This document shows, piece by piece, positions 7,299-14,730 of a stretch of DNA of 38,812 nucleotides. Source of the stretch: Akkermansiaceae bacterium (GTDB lineage Bacteria > Verrucomicrobiota > Verrucomicrobiia > Verrucomicrobiales > Akkermansiaceae); NCBI GenBank assembly GCA_022510805.1, contig JAFLSS010000014.1, forward strand, positions 1-38,812. Direction: 5' to 3'. Numbering within the stretch: the stretch's first letter is position 1; each line of letters starts with the position of its first letter. Both the position numbers and the translations under genes were made by a program. The notes under the pieces are model-generated. The model was given only the letters and a program-made list of their open reading frames with translations. It did no database searches and was not told the origin of the DNA.

Positions 7299-8912
7299 AT
7301 GGATCCTCTGCTCTCCAGCTACAATGCTCTGCGAGCCAAACGCACCCCCTGGGAGGGGTGGTGGGATACGCTGCGCCACTATGTGCTGCCGACGCGGCAG
7401 CAGAATGAAAGCGACACGCCCGGCGAGGCCGGCGCGCGCCACAGCCTGCGCGACACCACGGCTGTGGAGGCTTGCCAAAAGCTCGCCAGCGGGCACATGA
7501 GCTACATGACCCCCAGCAATGAATTGTGGTTCAAATGGGACAGCCCTCGCCCGGATGCCGGGGATGAGGTGCAGTCGTGGTACAACCGCTGCTCCGAAAT
7601 TGCCAACCGCGAGCTCGCGCTGAGTAATTTTTACACCGAGCTGCACGAGTGCTTTTTGGACCGCGTGGGGCTGGGCACCGGCTGTCTGTACAGCGGAGTG
7701 TCGCGCGGGGGGCACCTGCTTTTCCGCCACATACCCTGCGGGCAATTTGTGTGCGCAGAGGATGATGAGGGGCGCATGGATACCTTCATGCGCGAATTCG
7801 TGTTCACGCCGCACCAGGCGGCATCGCAATTTGGCGAGAAGGCGCTGGGGCCCAAGGCGCGCGCGCTGCTCAGCAAGGGCAGCAGCCCCCACACGGGGAG
7901 CCTGCGGTTTCTGCATATTGTGCGCCCCCGAGCCAAGCGCGACCGCCGCCGCGACACGGCGGAGCACATGCCCTATGAGAGCATCTACTACAGCATGGAC
8001 GACTCGCAGGTGGTGGAGGAGAGTGGCTACCGCGAGATGCCGTACATGGTGACGCGCTTTCTCAAATGGGGGGAAGGCCCCTACGGCTTGGCGCCCGCGC
8101 AGCTGGTCTACCCGGATATCCGGCAGGCGCAGTTCCTCAACCGCATACTCGACATGCTCGGCGAGGTGGCGGCATTCCCCCGCATCCTCGAGCTGGCCAA
8201 CCAGGTGGGTGAGGTGGATCTGCGCGCCGGTGGCCGCACCCTCATCAACGCCGAGAGCGCCAGCCTGGGCTACCCGCGTGAGTGGGCTACTCAGGGGCGC
8301 TATGATGTGGGGATGGACCGCCTCCGCCAAAAGCAGGATGCGATCAACCGCGCGTTTTTCGTGCCCATGCTGGAGCTGTGGAATGAGCGCAAGATGCAGA
8401 TGACCGCCTCAGAGGTGTATGCCCGGGAGAATGAGCGCGTGATGCTCTTCTCACCGTCCTTCACCCTCTTTGCCTGTGATTTTCAGCCGCTGATGGAGCG
8501 CGTGTTTGCCCAGTTGTTCCGCATGGGCAAGTTCCCCCAGCCGCCGGTCTCCGCCATGCAGCCCGACCACCGCGGAGAGCTCACCATCGAGGAGCCGCAC
8601 GTGGTGTACCAAGGGCGCATCGCCACCATCATGCGCCGCCTGCAGGCAGAGGGGATCGAGCGCACGCTGGCGCGGCTGCAGGGGCTCTCAGCCCTGGCGC
8701 CGGAGCTTGCAGACCATGTGGATCTGGAAACGACGTTCCGCCTGGCGGCGCGGCTTGACGGCGTGCCGGAGCAGGTGCTGCGCCCGCAGAGCACTGTGCG
8801 CCGCATGCGCCGCAAGCGCGAGTCTGATGCCGCCCGCGCCGCCGAGCAGCAGCAGCAACAGGCCGCCCAGCTCGCCGCCCTTGAGCCCGATAACCAAGCC
8901 GCCCTCGCATGA
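7299..8912 (+). CDS. Phage portal protein (T7-type head-to-tail connector)
   Basis: This 537-residue protein fits the podovirus head-tail connecting protein family (T7 gp8, 536 residues). An N-terminal block reads L-x-x-x-R-x-P-W-E-x-x-W-x-x-x-x-x-Y-V-L-P, followed by D-T-T-A-V-E-A-C and L-A-S-G near residue 60-68. The central region contains W-x-x-x-G-x-G-x-L-Y, and the wing/crown region has QDAINRAFFVPML and MTASEVYARENER near residue 350-380. The C-terminus is Gln/Ala-rich. Twelve copies form the ring through which DNA is packaged and to which the tail attaches. Its last four bases (ATGA) overlap the start of the Bbp19-like gene. The frame is complete without visible damage. Confidence 0.88.
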   Translation: MDPLLSSYNALRAKRTPWEGWWDTLRHYVLPTRQQNESDTPGEAGARHSLRDTTAVEACQKLASGHMSYMTPSNELWFKWDSPRPDAGDEVQSWYNRCSEIANRELALSNFYTELHECFLDRVGLGTGCLYSGVSRGGHLLFRHIPCGQFVCAEDDEGRMDTFMREFVFTPHQAASQFGEKALGPKARALLSKGSSPHTGSLRFLHIVRPRAKRDRRRDTAEHMPYESIYYSMDDSQVVEESGYREMPYMVTRFLKWGEGPYGLAPAQLVYPDIRQAQFLNRILDMLGEVAAFPRILELANQVGEVDLRAGGRTLINAESASLGYPREWATQGRYDVGMDRLRQKQDAINRAFFVPMLELWNERKMQMTASEVYARENERVMLFSPSFTLFACDFQPLMERVFAQLFRMGKFPQPPVSAMQPDHRGELTIEEPHVVYQGRIATIMRRLQAEGIERTLARLQGLSALAPELADHVDLETTFRLAARLDGVPEQVLRPQSTVRRMRRKRESDAARAAEQQQQQAAQLAALEPDNQAALA

Positions 8913-9187
8913 GCCCTACCCACCTCCCCCCGGAAGTTGAGAAAGCCCGCGCATCCCGCAGGCGGCTCCTCGCCGTCTTCGGCAGTCCGCAGGGCGAGCA
9001 GGTGCTCGCCGAGCTCGAGCAGCGCTTTGAGACACACCTGCCGGTCTTCCAAGGCAAGGCCGGCAGTTATGACGCGCTCGACGCCATGCGCCGCGATGCG
9101 CACCGAGAAGTCTTCCTTGTCATCCGCCGCCAGCTCAGCCTGGCACGGCAGGAAGCCAAACAAGAAACACACAACCATGAGCATTGA
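8909..9187 (+). CDS. Bbp19-like phage protein
   Basis: This 92-residue protein has a pattern I associate with the Bbp19 family of Bordetella phage BPP-1 and relatives: F-G-S-P-Q-G-E-Q-V-L-A-E-L-E, then a mid segment with P-V-F, then A-M-R-R-D-A-H-R-E-V-F-L-V-I-R-R-Q-L. In many podovirus-like genomes this small gene sits between portal and scaffold or capsid genes; its role is not established. Start ATG 8909 overlaps the portal stop in the ATGA arrangement. Its 3' end overlaps the scaffold start by 11 bases, so translation is probably coupled along the three genes. Confidence 0.68.
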   Translation: MSPTHLPPEVEKARASRRRLLAVFGSPQGEQVLAELEQRFETHLPVFQGKAGSYDALDAMRRDAHREVFLVIRRQLSLARQEAKQETHNHEH

Positions 9188-10046
9188 TAACACAGACAAC
9201 ATGCCGGCACCCGCACAACTCGCGATGCCGGCGCCCGCAGCAGATGCACCTCCCGCCGCCTTGGGCAGCGCTGAGGCTCTGCCCCTGATGGACGCCCAGG
9301 GCGCTTTTGCGCCTGAGTGGTATTCCCGCTTTGAGGAGCTGCAGCCCTATGCGGCTTCTCTGGCTAGGTTCCGCCGCCCTGAGGCGCTGGCCAAGAGCTA
9401 TGCCCACCTCGAACGCATGAAAGGCTACCCCGACCCGGCAGATGCCAAGCGCATGGCCGCTTTCCGCGCGGTGGTGGGGCTGCCGGAGAATGCGGCAGAC
9501 TACGCCCTCGTGCGCCCTGAGGGGACGCCGGATGAGGTGTGGGATGAGACGATGGCGGCTGCCATGGCGCAGGTGGCCTATGAATATGGCGTGCCGGCGC
9601 GCGCTATGTCGGCTCTCTCTGAGAAGTATGCCGGTGAGAGCCGCCGGCTGCTCGATGCCTGCCGCGCTCACGAGCAGGAGGCGGTGGAGCAGGCCGACGC
9701 TGAGCTGCAGGAGGAATGGGGGCGCAGCTACGAGGGCAATATGCGCCTCGTGGGTGATTTTCTGCACACGCTCGGCCAGCGCGCCGGGGTGGATGTGCAG
9801 GCGATCATGGAGAACCCTGCCCTGCGTGCCAATGCGGACTTTGCGCGCCTGATGCTTGCTGCGGCGACTTGCCTGCAGGAGGCGCCCATGCGCGTGGGCT
9901 CCGGGCCTGATAATAAGGATGAGGCCTACCGCATCGCGCATGATCCGGCGCACCCGCTGCATGAGGCTTACATGCGCACCAACCACCCGCAGCACCGCTA
10001 TGCCAATGAGCAGTATGACCGCGCGGCGTTCGGCCGCCTGCTCTGA
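9177..10046 (+). CDS. Phage scaffold-like protein
   Basis: This 289-residue acidic protein begins with a low-complexity Ala/Pro stretch, then FAPEWYSRFEEL and a helical region with A-L-A-K-S-Y-A-H-L-E-R-M. A long helical middle follows (residues 95-230, many Glu, Ala, Arg), with a hydrophilic end. This order resembles scaffold or head-assembly proteins in phages where a gene just after the portal encodes a W-x-x-x-L-P-x-x-L and S-x-x-x-L type N-terminus, also called capsid assembly proteins. Internal scaffolds guide capsid protein into procapsids. No capsid gene follows: the next element is a strong terminator. The frame is open further upstream (to 8937), but ATG 9177 fits the overlap with the preceding gene. 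Confidence 0.65.
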   Translation: MSIDNTDNMPAPAQLAMPAPAADAPPAALGSAEALPLMDAQGAFAPEWYSRFEELQPYAASLARFRRPEALAKSYAHLERMKGYPDPADAKRMAAFRAVVGLPENAADYALVRPEGTPDEVWDETMAAAMAQVAYEYGVPARAMSALSEKYAGESRRLLDACRAHEQEAVEQADAELQEEWGRSYEGNMRLVGDFLHTLGQRAGVDVQAIMENPALRANADFARLMLAAATCLQEAPMRVGSGPDNKDEAYRIAHDPAHPLHEAYMRTNHPQHRYANEQYDRAAFGRLL

Positions 10047-10061
10047 GTAAGTGCGGCGCGC

Positions 10062-10101
10062 GCGCATGCCGGCTGTGCTCTCTCCGCGCGCCGGCATGCG
10101 C
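10062..10101. repeat. Inverted repeat after the scaffold-like gene
   Basis: An 11-bp perfect inverted repeat (GCGCATGCCGG at 10062-10072, CCGGCATGCGC at 10091-10101) encloses 18 bases. It lies directly before the terminator at 10103 and may be part of one 3'-end structure, or a protein binding site. It has no T tail of its own. Confidence 0.45.
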
Positions 10102-10102
10102 A

Positions 10103-10142
10103 GACCCCGCCCGGGGCGCATCTCCCGGGCGGGGTCTTTTTT
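10103..10142 (+). terminator. Rho-independent terminator of the phage-like group
   Basis: A perfect 13-bp GC-rich stem (10103-10115 with 10124-10136) with an 8-base loop is followed by six T residues at 10137-10142. This is a textbook intrinsic terminator for the plus strand and marks the end of the portal-scaffold transcript 57 bases after its last stop codon. Confidence 0.9.
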
Positions 10143-10179
10143 GTCACTCCCTGTGTGGGGGAGGAGTCGGCGGCGGCGC

Positions 10180-12396
10180 TTAGTTGCCCTCCGCGCGGCG
10201 GGCGCTCTCCGAGACCACGCGCTCACACTCAGCCTCAATTTTGTCGGCCTTGCGGTCCTCCCCGGCCTCGCGATAAAGGTCGGCGATGATTTTCATGATC
10301 CCGGCGTCCTTCTGAATCTTGAAGTAGTCGCCGTTTTTGTAAGCATTTTTGCCGAAGGCGCTTTCGGCGTCCTTGGCCAAGTTTTTCCAGATCTTTTTGT
10401 CTTCCACCTTAGCGTTTCTGAGGAAATTGCGATGCTGGCCGAGGACGAGGCCGAAGATATCAGAGCGGCCGTTGGAGGCGTACTTTTTGTACTGCTGGCG
10501 GTAGAACTGCGCCAGGCCGCGGTAATCTTGAGCCTCCACATACACCTCCGCCTGGCGGGCCAAGCTGTCGAGGATGAGATCCGGGCGCGCGTTGCCCACC
10601 AACTTCTCAAGCTTGCGGCCGGAGCTGCGCAGCTGCGCCTTTTTGGAGGCGGCGCGGGAGTCCGCCAGCACGTAGTTGCTCTGCACATCTTGCGCCAGGT
10701 CCACGAGCTCGGAGTTCTTGGAGGCGTTGCGCATGAGCTCCGCCTGCACGCGCCTCCAGACAGCTTTGTCGATCGGCTCTTTCTCATCAATCTCCTTCAT
10801 GATATTGAGGCGGCTCACCCAGCCGGAGGTCATATACGGGAAGAGGACGCAAGCCTGCTGAGCAGCCTCCATGGCCTCTTTCGGGTGGTCGAGCCCCGCC
10901 AGGTACTCGGAGAAGAGGAGCAGGCCGGCAGAGGTATCCAGCTTGGAGGAATCCGTGGTGCGGCGGTCGCGCTTGAGGAGCACGAGCTCATGCATGCTGA
11001 AGCCGGAACAGGGGTTGGTGAAGCGGCCGGTGTCATAGCCGTAGGAGCCGGCGCCGCGCCACTCTTTGTCCGACACCATCCACGCGATCCATGCGTGGCC
11101 GCCGCGCGCGCCATCGCCGGTGATGTAGACGGCCGGGATCCCCATGCACTTGGCGGTGTTGGCTGCGTAGTAACCGCGGTCGCGGCACACGCCGCCTTCC
11201 TTGAGGATTTCCTTGAAGGTGTACTCCTTGTAGGGATCTGCCGCCTGGGTGGCGCGCTCCATGATATAGCGCACGGACTCGTAGGATGCGCCCCAGTTGT
11301 CGCGCTTGTATTTCATTTCCTTGTGCACCCAGTCGATTTCTGAGCGCGGCAGGCGGATGTCGACCACGTGCAGCAGGTCGCTCACGGATAATTTCTTGAT
11401 ATCGGTGAGCAGCTGGCGCTTGGCGTCCGCCTCGCGGAAGTAGTCATAGACCTGCTCAATGGTGAGGATGGGGTCATTTGCCCGCACCTTGCGCAGCGCT
11501 GCGGGGCGCTCGGCATAGTTCTTTTTCACCAGCGAGCAAGCGATGGCGAGATTCAGGTACTTGGCGCGGTCGCGCTCCGGGGTGCGCTTCCACAGCTCGT
11601 AGAACATGCCGAATGAGTAGGGCAGATTGTTGGTGCTGGCGGCGTTGAGCTTGTAGTTGATGAAGTAGGTGTGCAGCGGGCGGCTCTTGTCGTTGAGCAG
11701 CCAGCGCAGGAAGCCCTCACCGGAGGTTTGGCCGTTTTCCTCCATTTTGCGCTCCGGGGAGAGCAGGCGCGACACATTTTCCGGCCCGGCGTGGCGCAGC
11801 AGGAAGCAAAGCTCTACGGCCTGCTGCAGTGAGGTGCTGGAGCGGTAGACTGCATATTGGATGCGGTCTTTGGGGAAGAGGGTCGGGATTTCGTTCAGGA
11901 TGCGCTCATCGGTGTTGCTCAGGAAGACTTCCACATCCCGCTTTTCGAGGAAGAGCTCCAGCAGCTCCTGCCATTCTTTTTTCAGCGCAGGGGCGGTGCC
12001 CACCAGGGAGACGGTGCCGGAGTACGGGCCGCCTTGCTTCACCGGCTCGGGCTCCGGCTCGGGGAGGGGTTCCGGCTCAGGCTCCGGCTCGGGGAGGGGT
12101 TCCGGCTCAGGCTCGGGCTCGGGGAGAGGTTCCGGCTCAGGCTCGGGCTCGGGGAGGGGTTCCGGCTCCGGCTCGGGCTCGGGGAGAGGCTCCGGCTTGG
12201 GCGCGGGCTTGGGTTTCGGCTTGTGTTTGCGCGGGGGAGCTTGCTTGGTGGGCTTGGGCTCCGGCTTGGTGAGACTCGGCACGACCAGCACACCGATACC
12301 ACCGCATACGAGCAGCAGTATCAATATAATAAGCCAATTATTGTTCTTTTTCTTGGCGGGCGCAGGAGGGGGGGCTCCGAAACGAGAGGGTACCAT
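10180..12396 (-). CDS. Membrane-anchored transglutaminase-like protein with Pro-Glu spacer
   Basis: This 738-residue protein has a short cytosolic N-terminus with a Lys/Asn patch, one transmembrane helix at about 21-40, a Lys-Pro/Pro-Glu-rich spacer at 44-118 and a large soluble part. The transglutaminase-like core carries a plausible Cys404-His434-Asp455 triad, in the contexts [17 protein letters not shown] and YGYDTGR. The rest looks helical, possibly TPR-like, up to the C-terminus. The soluble part should face the periplasm. The spacer resembles the TonB Pro-rich arm and may span the periplasm or peptidoglycan. Substrate is unknown; such domains act as cysteine proteases, amidases or crosslinkers. 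The ATG at 12396 is preferred to a TTG at 12414. It lies 72 bases after folA on the same strand. Confidence 0.75.
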   Translation of the reverse strand: MVPSRFGAPPPAPAKKKNNNWLIILILLLVCGGIGVLVVPSLTKPEPKPTKQAPPRKHKPKPKPAPKPEPLPEPEPEPEPLPEPEPEPEPLPEPEPEPEPLPEPEPEPEPLPEPEPEPVKQGGPYSGTVSLVGTAPALKKEWQELLELFLEKRDVEVFLSNTDERILNEIPTLFPKDRIQYAVYRSSTSLQQAVELCFLLRHAGPENVSRLLSPERKMEENGQTSGEGFLRWLLNDKSRPLHTYFINYKLNAASTNNLPYSFGMFYELWKRTPERDRAKYLNLAIACSLVKKNYAERPAALRKVRANDPILTIEQVYDYFREADAKRQLLTDIKKLSVSDLLHVVDIRLPRSEIDWVHKEMKYKRDNWGASYESVRYIMERATQAADPYKEYTFKEILKEGGVCRDRGYYAANTAKCMGIPAVYITGDGARGGHAWIAWMVSDKEWRGAGSYGYDTGRFTNPCSGFSMHELVLLKRDRRTTDSSKLDTSAGLLLFSEYLAGLDHPKEAMEAAQQACVLFPYMTSGWVSRLNIMKEIDEKEPIDKAVWRRVQAELMRNASKNSELVDLAQDVQSNYVLADSRAASKKAQLRSSGRKLEKLVGNARPDLILDSLARQAEVYVEAQDYRGLAQFYRQQYKKYASNGRSDIFGLVLGQHRNFLRNAKVEDKKIWKNLAKDAESAFGKNAYKNGDYFKIQKDAGIMKIIADLYREAGEDRKADKIEAECERVVSESARRAEGN
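12043..12189 (-). repeat. Tandem 30-bp coding repeat ([10 protein letters not shown]), about five units
   Basis: Residues 70-118 of the transglutaminase-like protein are four exact ten-residue units [10 protein letters not shown] plus a nine-residue fifth. At DNA level the 30-bp units differ by only a few synonymous changes, so unit number may vary between strains by slippage or recombination without breaking the frame. Confidence 0.9.
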
Positions 12397-12468
12397 AACC
12401 CGAAGTCTACACAATTTTCTGCGCCAAGAAAAGCAAAAAACGCGCTGCCCGGTGGCTTTTTATGTTTT

Positions 12469-12948
12469 TCACTTGTGGTAGATCACGTGGGTGAATCCGC
12501 TGTATTCTCCGCACTCTACCCGCTGCGAAAACAAGCTGCGGAACTCCGGGAAGAAGGTGTCGGCCTCGTGCTCGCCGTGCACCTCTGATACAGAAAGGCG
12601 GCTCATGTGCCCGAGCAGCAGCTCATACACCTGAGCGCCGCCGATCACCATCACCTCCGGATCCTGCAGCGGCAGCGCCGCCAGCTCGGAGAGGTCGCGG
12701 ATGGTGAGGGCGCCCTCCGCGCGGTAGGAGGCATCGCGCGTGAGCACGATGTTCTGCCGCCCCGGGAGCGGGCGCCCCAGGCTCTCCCACGTGCGCCGCC
12801 CCATGAGGATGGGGTGCCCCATGGTGAGGCGTTTGAAGAGCGCGAGATCCTCCTTGAGGCGCCAGGGGAGCCCGCCGCGCAGGCCAATGGCGCGGTGGGA
12901 GTCCATGGCGACAACGCCGGTGAAGCTCAGGTGCGGGGGCAGCATCAT
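12469..12948 (-). CDS. folA: Dihydrofolate reductase
   Basis: This 159-residue protein has the DHFR fold landmarks: a V-V-A-M-D strand, [10 protein letters not shown] at 20-29, catalytic Asp34 in [21 protein letters not shown]-x-N-I-V-L-T-R, and the NADPH-binding V-I-G-G-A-Q-V-Y. It reduces dihydrofolate to tetrahydrofolate with NADPH, regenerating the cofactor oxidised by the thymidylate synthase encoded just upstream. Its ATG overlaps the thyA stop by four bases (ATGA), showing tight coupling. Length matches E. coli FolA (159 residues). Confidence 0.95.
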   Translation of the reverse strand: MMLPPHLSFTGVVAMDSHRAIGLRGGLPWRLKEDLALFKRLTMGHPILMGRRTWESLGRPLPGRQNIVLTRDASYRAEGALTIRDLSELAALPLQDPEVMVIGGAQVYELLLGHMSRLSVSEVHGEHEADTFFPEFRSLFSQRVECGEYSGFTHVIYHK

Positions 12949-13760
12949 ACGGATACAGCGGCTTTGATGTGCGGGTGCGGGTCGTAATTCTCGAGGCTGA
13001 AGTCCTCAAAGCGGAAATCCTCCAAGCTGCGCACGGCGGGATTGAGGCGCATGGTCGGCAGGGGGCGGGGCTGGCGGCTGAGCTGCAGGCGCGCCTGGTC
13101 CAGGTGGTTGCGGTAGAGGTGCAGATCCCCGAAGGTGTGCACGAACTCGCGCGCCTCATAGCCGCACACTTGTGCCACCATCATGAGCAGCAGCGCATAG
13201 CTGGCGATGTTGAACGGAACGCCCAAAAAGAGATCACAGCTGCGCTGGTAGAGCTGCAGGCTCAAGCCGTGCGGCTGTCCTTCTTCGCGGGCGGGAATCA
13301 CGCAGAATTGGAAGAGGCAGTGGCAGGGCGGCAGGGCCATCTGCTCGACTTCGGCCACATTCCACGCAGAGACAACGTGGCGCCGGCTCCAGGGGTTGTG
13401 GATGAGGTTGCGGATGAGCTCGGCAATCTGGTCGATGCTGCCTCCGCGGCCATCCGGCCAGCGGCGCCACTGAGAGCCGTACACGGGGCCGAGCTCGCCC
13501 TCTGCATCAGCCCACTCATCCCAGATACTCACGCCATGCTCTTGCAGGTAGCGGATATTGGTGCTGCCGGAGAGGAACCACAGCAGCTCGTGGATGATGG
13601 AGCGCAGGTGCAGTTTTTTCGTGGTGAGGCAAGGGAAGCCCTCGCGCAGGTCAAAGCGAGCCTGCCGCCCGAAGACGCCGATGGTGCCTGTGCCGGTTCG
13701 GTCCTCGCGCCCCACGCCGTTGGTGAGGACATCTTGCAGCAGGTCGAGGTATTGCTTCAT
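12945..13760 (-). CDS. thyA: Thymidylate synthase (ThyA type)
   Basis: This 271-residue protein makes dTMP from dUMP using methylene-tetrahydrofolate. Landmarks are RTGTGT near residue 21, WFLSGSTN, the two-arginine phosphate site in NPWSRRH, the catalytic Cys146 in PPCHCLFQF, a Q-L-Y-Q-R-S-x-D-x-F-L-G-V-P-F-N block, and the closing DxHLYxNHxxQ-like region. It lies between pyrF (37 bases upstream) and folA (4-base overlap), so pyrF-thyA-folA form a pyrimidine/folate operon on the minus strand. The internal stretch at about residues 158-168 is slightly longer than in E. coli (264 residues). Confidence 0.97.
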   Translation of the reverse strand: MKQYLDLLQDVLTNGVGREDRTGTGTIGVFGRQARFDLREGFPCLTTKKLHLRSIIHELLWFLSGSTNIRYLQEHGVSIWDEWADAEGELGPVYGSQWRRWPDGRGGSIDQIAELIRNLIHNPWSRRHVVSAWNVAEVEQMALPPCHCLFQFCVIPAREEGQPHGLSLQLYQRSCDLFLGVPFNIASYALLLMMVAQVCGYEAREFVHTFGDLHLYRNHLDQARLQLSRQPRPLPTMRLNPAVRSLEDFRFEDFSLENYDPHPHIKAAVSV

Positions 13761-13797
13761 GAGAGGCCAAGGGTGGGAGGATGAGACTCAAGGCGCA

Positions 13798-14589
13798 TCA
13801 GAACCCGAAGGCGGCGCGTATCTGCAGGGCGTACATCTCTGCCTTTTCGGCAAAGCTCATCTCCGGATTCTTGTAGAGGATCCCGCGCGAGACATTGACA
13901 AGCGAGGGCGCGGCATTCCGGCGCCCGCTCAGCGCGCCGAGCTCGCCGCCCTGCGCCCCGAGACCCGGGATGAGCAGCGGCGCATCCGGCAGCTCGGTGA
14001 AGAGCCGCGTGTCGGCATTGGTGAGCCCCACCACGAGCCCCACCTCGGTGGCAGCGCCCTCGCGGCGCGCCCGCTCCACCATATCTCCCACCAGCTGGTA
14101 CACCTTGCGGCCATCTGCCAGGCGCTGGCGCTCGATATCGGCAGCGCCGCCGTTGGAGGTGACGGCCAACAGATAGACCGCCTTGCCCGGGCTGTCCAGG
14201 AATGGCGCCAGGATGTCATAGCCCATGAAGGGGTTGAGCGTGACGGCATCCACGCGCATGCGCTCGAAATAGGCTTGGGCGTAGTATTTCTGAGTCTCGC
14301 CGATGTCGCCGCGCTTGGCATCCAGAATCACGGGGATATCCGCCGGCATGTCGGGCAGCAAGTCGGCCAGCAGCTTGAGCCCCGGCAGCCCCATGGCCTC
14401 AAAATAAGCAATATTGGGCTTGTAGGCCGCGGCGTAGGGAGCCGTTTCCTCAACCACGCGGCGCAGCCACTTGTCCAGCGCTGAGATATCATCTGTTTCG
14501 GGGCGAGGATCCAAGCCCACGCAAAGGGCGGAGCGGGTCGTGCGGATACGGGCAGCCAACTTTTCCGTGTATTTCATGCGCGCCACCAT
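13798..14589 (-). CDS. pyrF: Orotidine 5'-phosphate decarboxylase, subfamily 2
   Basis: This 263-residue protein converts OMP to UMP in the last step of pyrimidine synthesis. The subfamily 2 pattern is clear: A-L-C-V-G-L-D-P-R near residue 21, Y-K-P-N-I-A-Y-F-E, and the catalytic D-A-K-R-G-D-I at 90-96 with Lys92. A V-T-L-N-P-F-M-G-Y-D block follows, with a P-G-L-G-A-Q-G-G phosphate loop near the C-terminus. Starts at 14577 and further upstream are possible, but GGAGGGG at 14598-14604 sits eight bases from the ATG at 14589, so I chose that one. It heads the pyrF-thyA-folA unit and is divergent from the autotransporter gene, with 141 bases between start codons. Confidence 0.95.
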   Translation of the reverse strand: MVARMKYTEKLAARIRTTRSALCVGLDPRPETDDISALDKWLRRVVEETAPYAAAYKPNIAYFEAMGLPGLKLLADLLPDMPADIPVILDAKRGDIGETQKYYAQAYFERMRVDAVTLNPFMGYDILAPFLDSPGKAVYLLAVTSNGGAADIERQRLADGRKVYQLVGDMVERARREGAATEVGLVVGLTNADTRLFTELPDAPLLIPGLGAQGGELGALSGRRNAAPSLVNVSRGILYKNPEMSFAEKAEMYALQIRAAFGF

Positions 14590-14597
14590 AGCACATT

Positions 14598-14604
14598 CCC
14601 CTCC
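14598..14604 (-). promoter_or_regulatory. Shine-Dalgarno sequence for pyrF
   Basis: GGAGGGG on the minus strand lies eight bases before the ATG at 14589 and 20 bases before the alternative ATG at 14577. It decides the start in favour of 14589. Confidence 0.65.
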
Positions 14605-14667
14605 GTTTGGCAATGAGAAAAAACGCATTCCATTTGTCACATTTTTTGAGTCTACCACATTGTTTGC

Positions 14668-14695
14668 TTGACTGCCCCCTGAATTCAGGTATCAT
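14668..14695 (+). promoter_or_regulatory. Candidate promoter of the autotransporter gene
   Basis: TTGACT (14668-14673) and TATCAT (14690-14695) are 16 bases apart. Transcription from about 14702 would leave a leader of about 29 bases before ATG 14731, without an evident Shine-Dalgarno sequence. Confidence 0.5.
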
Positions 14696-14730
14696 GGAAA
14701 AAAGCACTCTTTCCTCCATTTTTCACAAAT

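Larger units (their letters stand above)
5618..10046. mobile_element. Podovirus-like virion gene island (prophage remnant or domesticated module)
   Basis: Seven intact frames form two divergent groups around about 6500-6640. The minus group has a possible small-terminase-like protein and a T7 gp11-like tail tubular protein. The plus group has an unknown protein, a short portal-linked protein, a T7 gp8-like portal, a Bbp19-like protein and a scaffold-like protein. Spacing is phage-like, with ATGA and 11-base overlaps. Missing from this region are a major capsid protein, large terminase, integrase, polymerase, lysis genes and tail fibres. Flanks are chromosomal genes. I saw no direct repeats or tRNA at the edges. 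Base composition looks similar to the surroundings by eye. Confidence 0.7.

Noticed and set aside
5530..10180. Attachment-site direct repeats flanking the phage-like island
   Set aside because: I compared both edges by eye and found no matching direct repeat, integrase or tRNA next to them.
10051..11343. A 430-codon plus-strand frame opposite the transglutaminase-like gene
   Set aside because: It begins inside the scaffold-like gene terminator region and is antisense to a protein with membrane helix, repeat and catalytic triad.
12043..12189. The 30-bp repeat as a possible CRISPR array
   Set aside because: Units are directly adjacent with no spacers and encode a Pro-Glu arm in frame.
14605..14667. 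A pyrF promoter on the minus strand (a TAGACT-like -10 box)
   Set aside because: No acceptable -35 at 16-18 bases was seen, so I did not list it.
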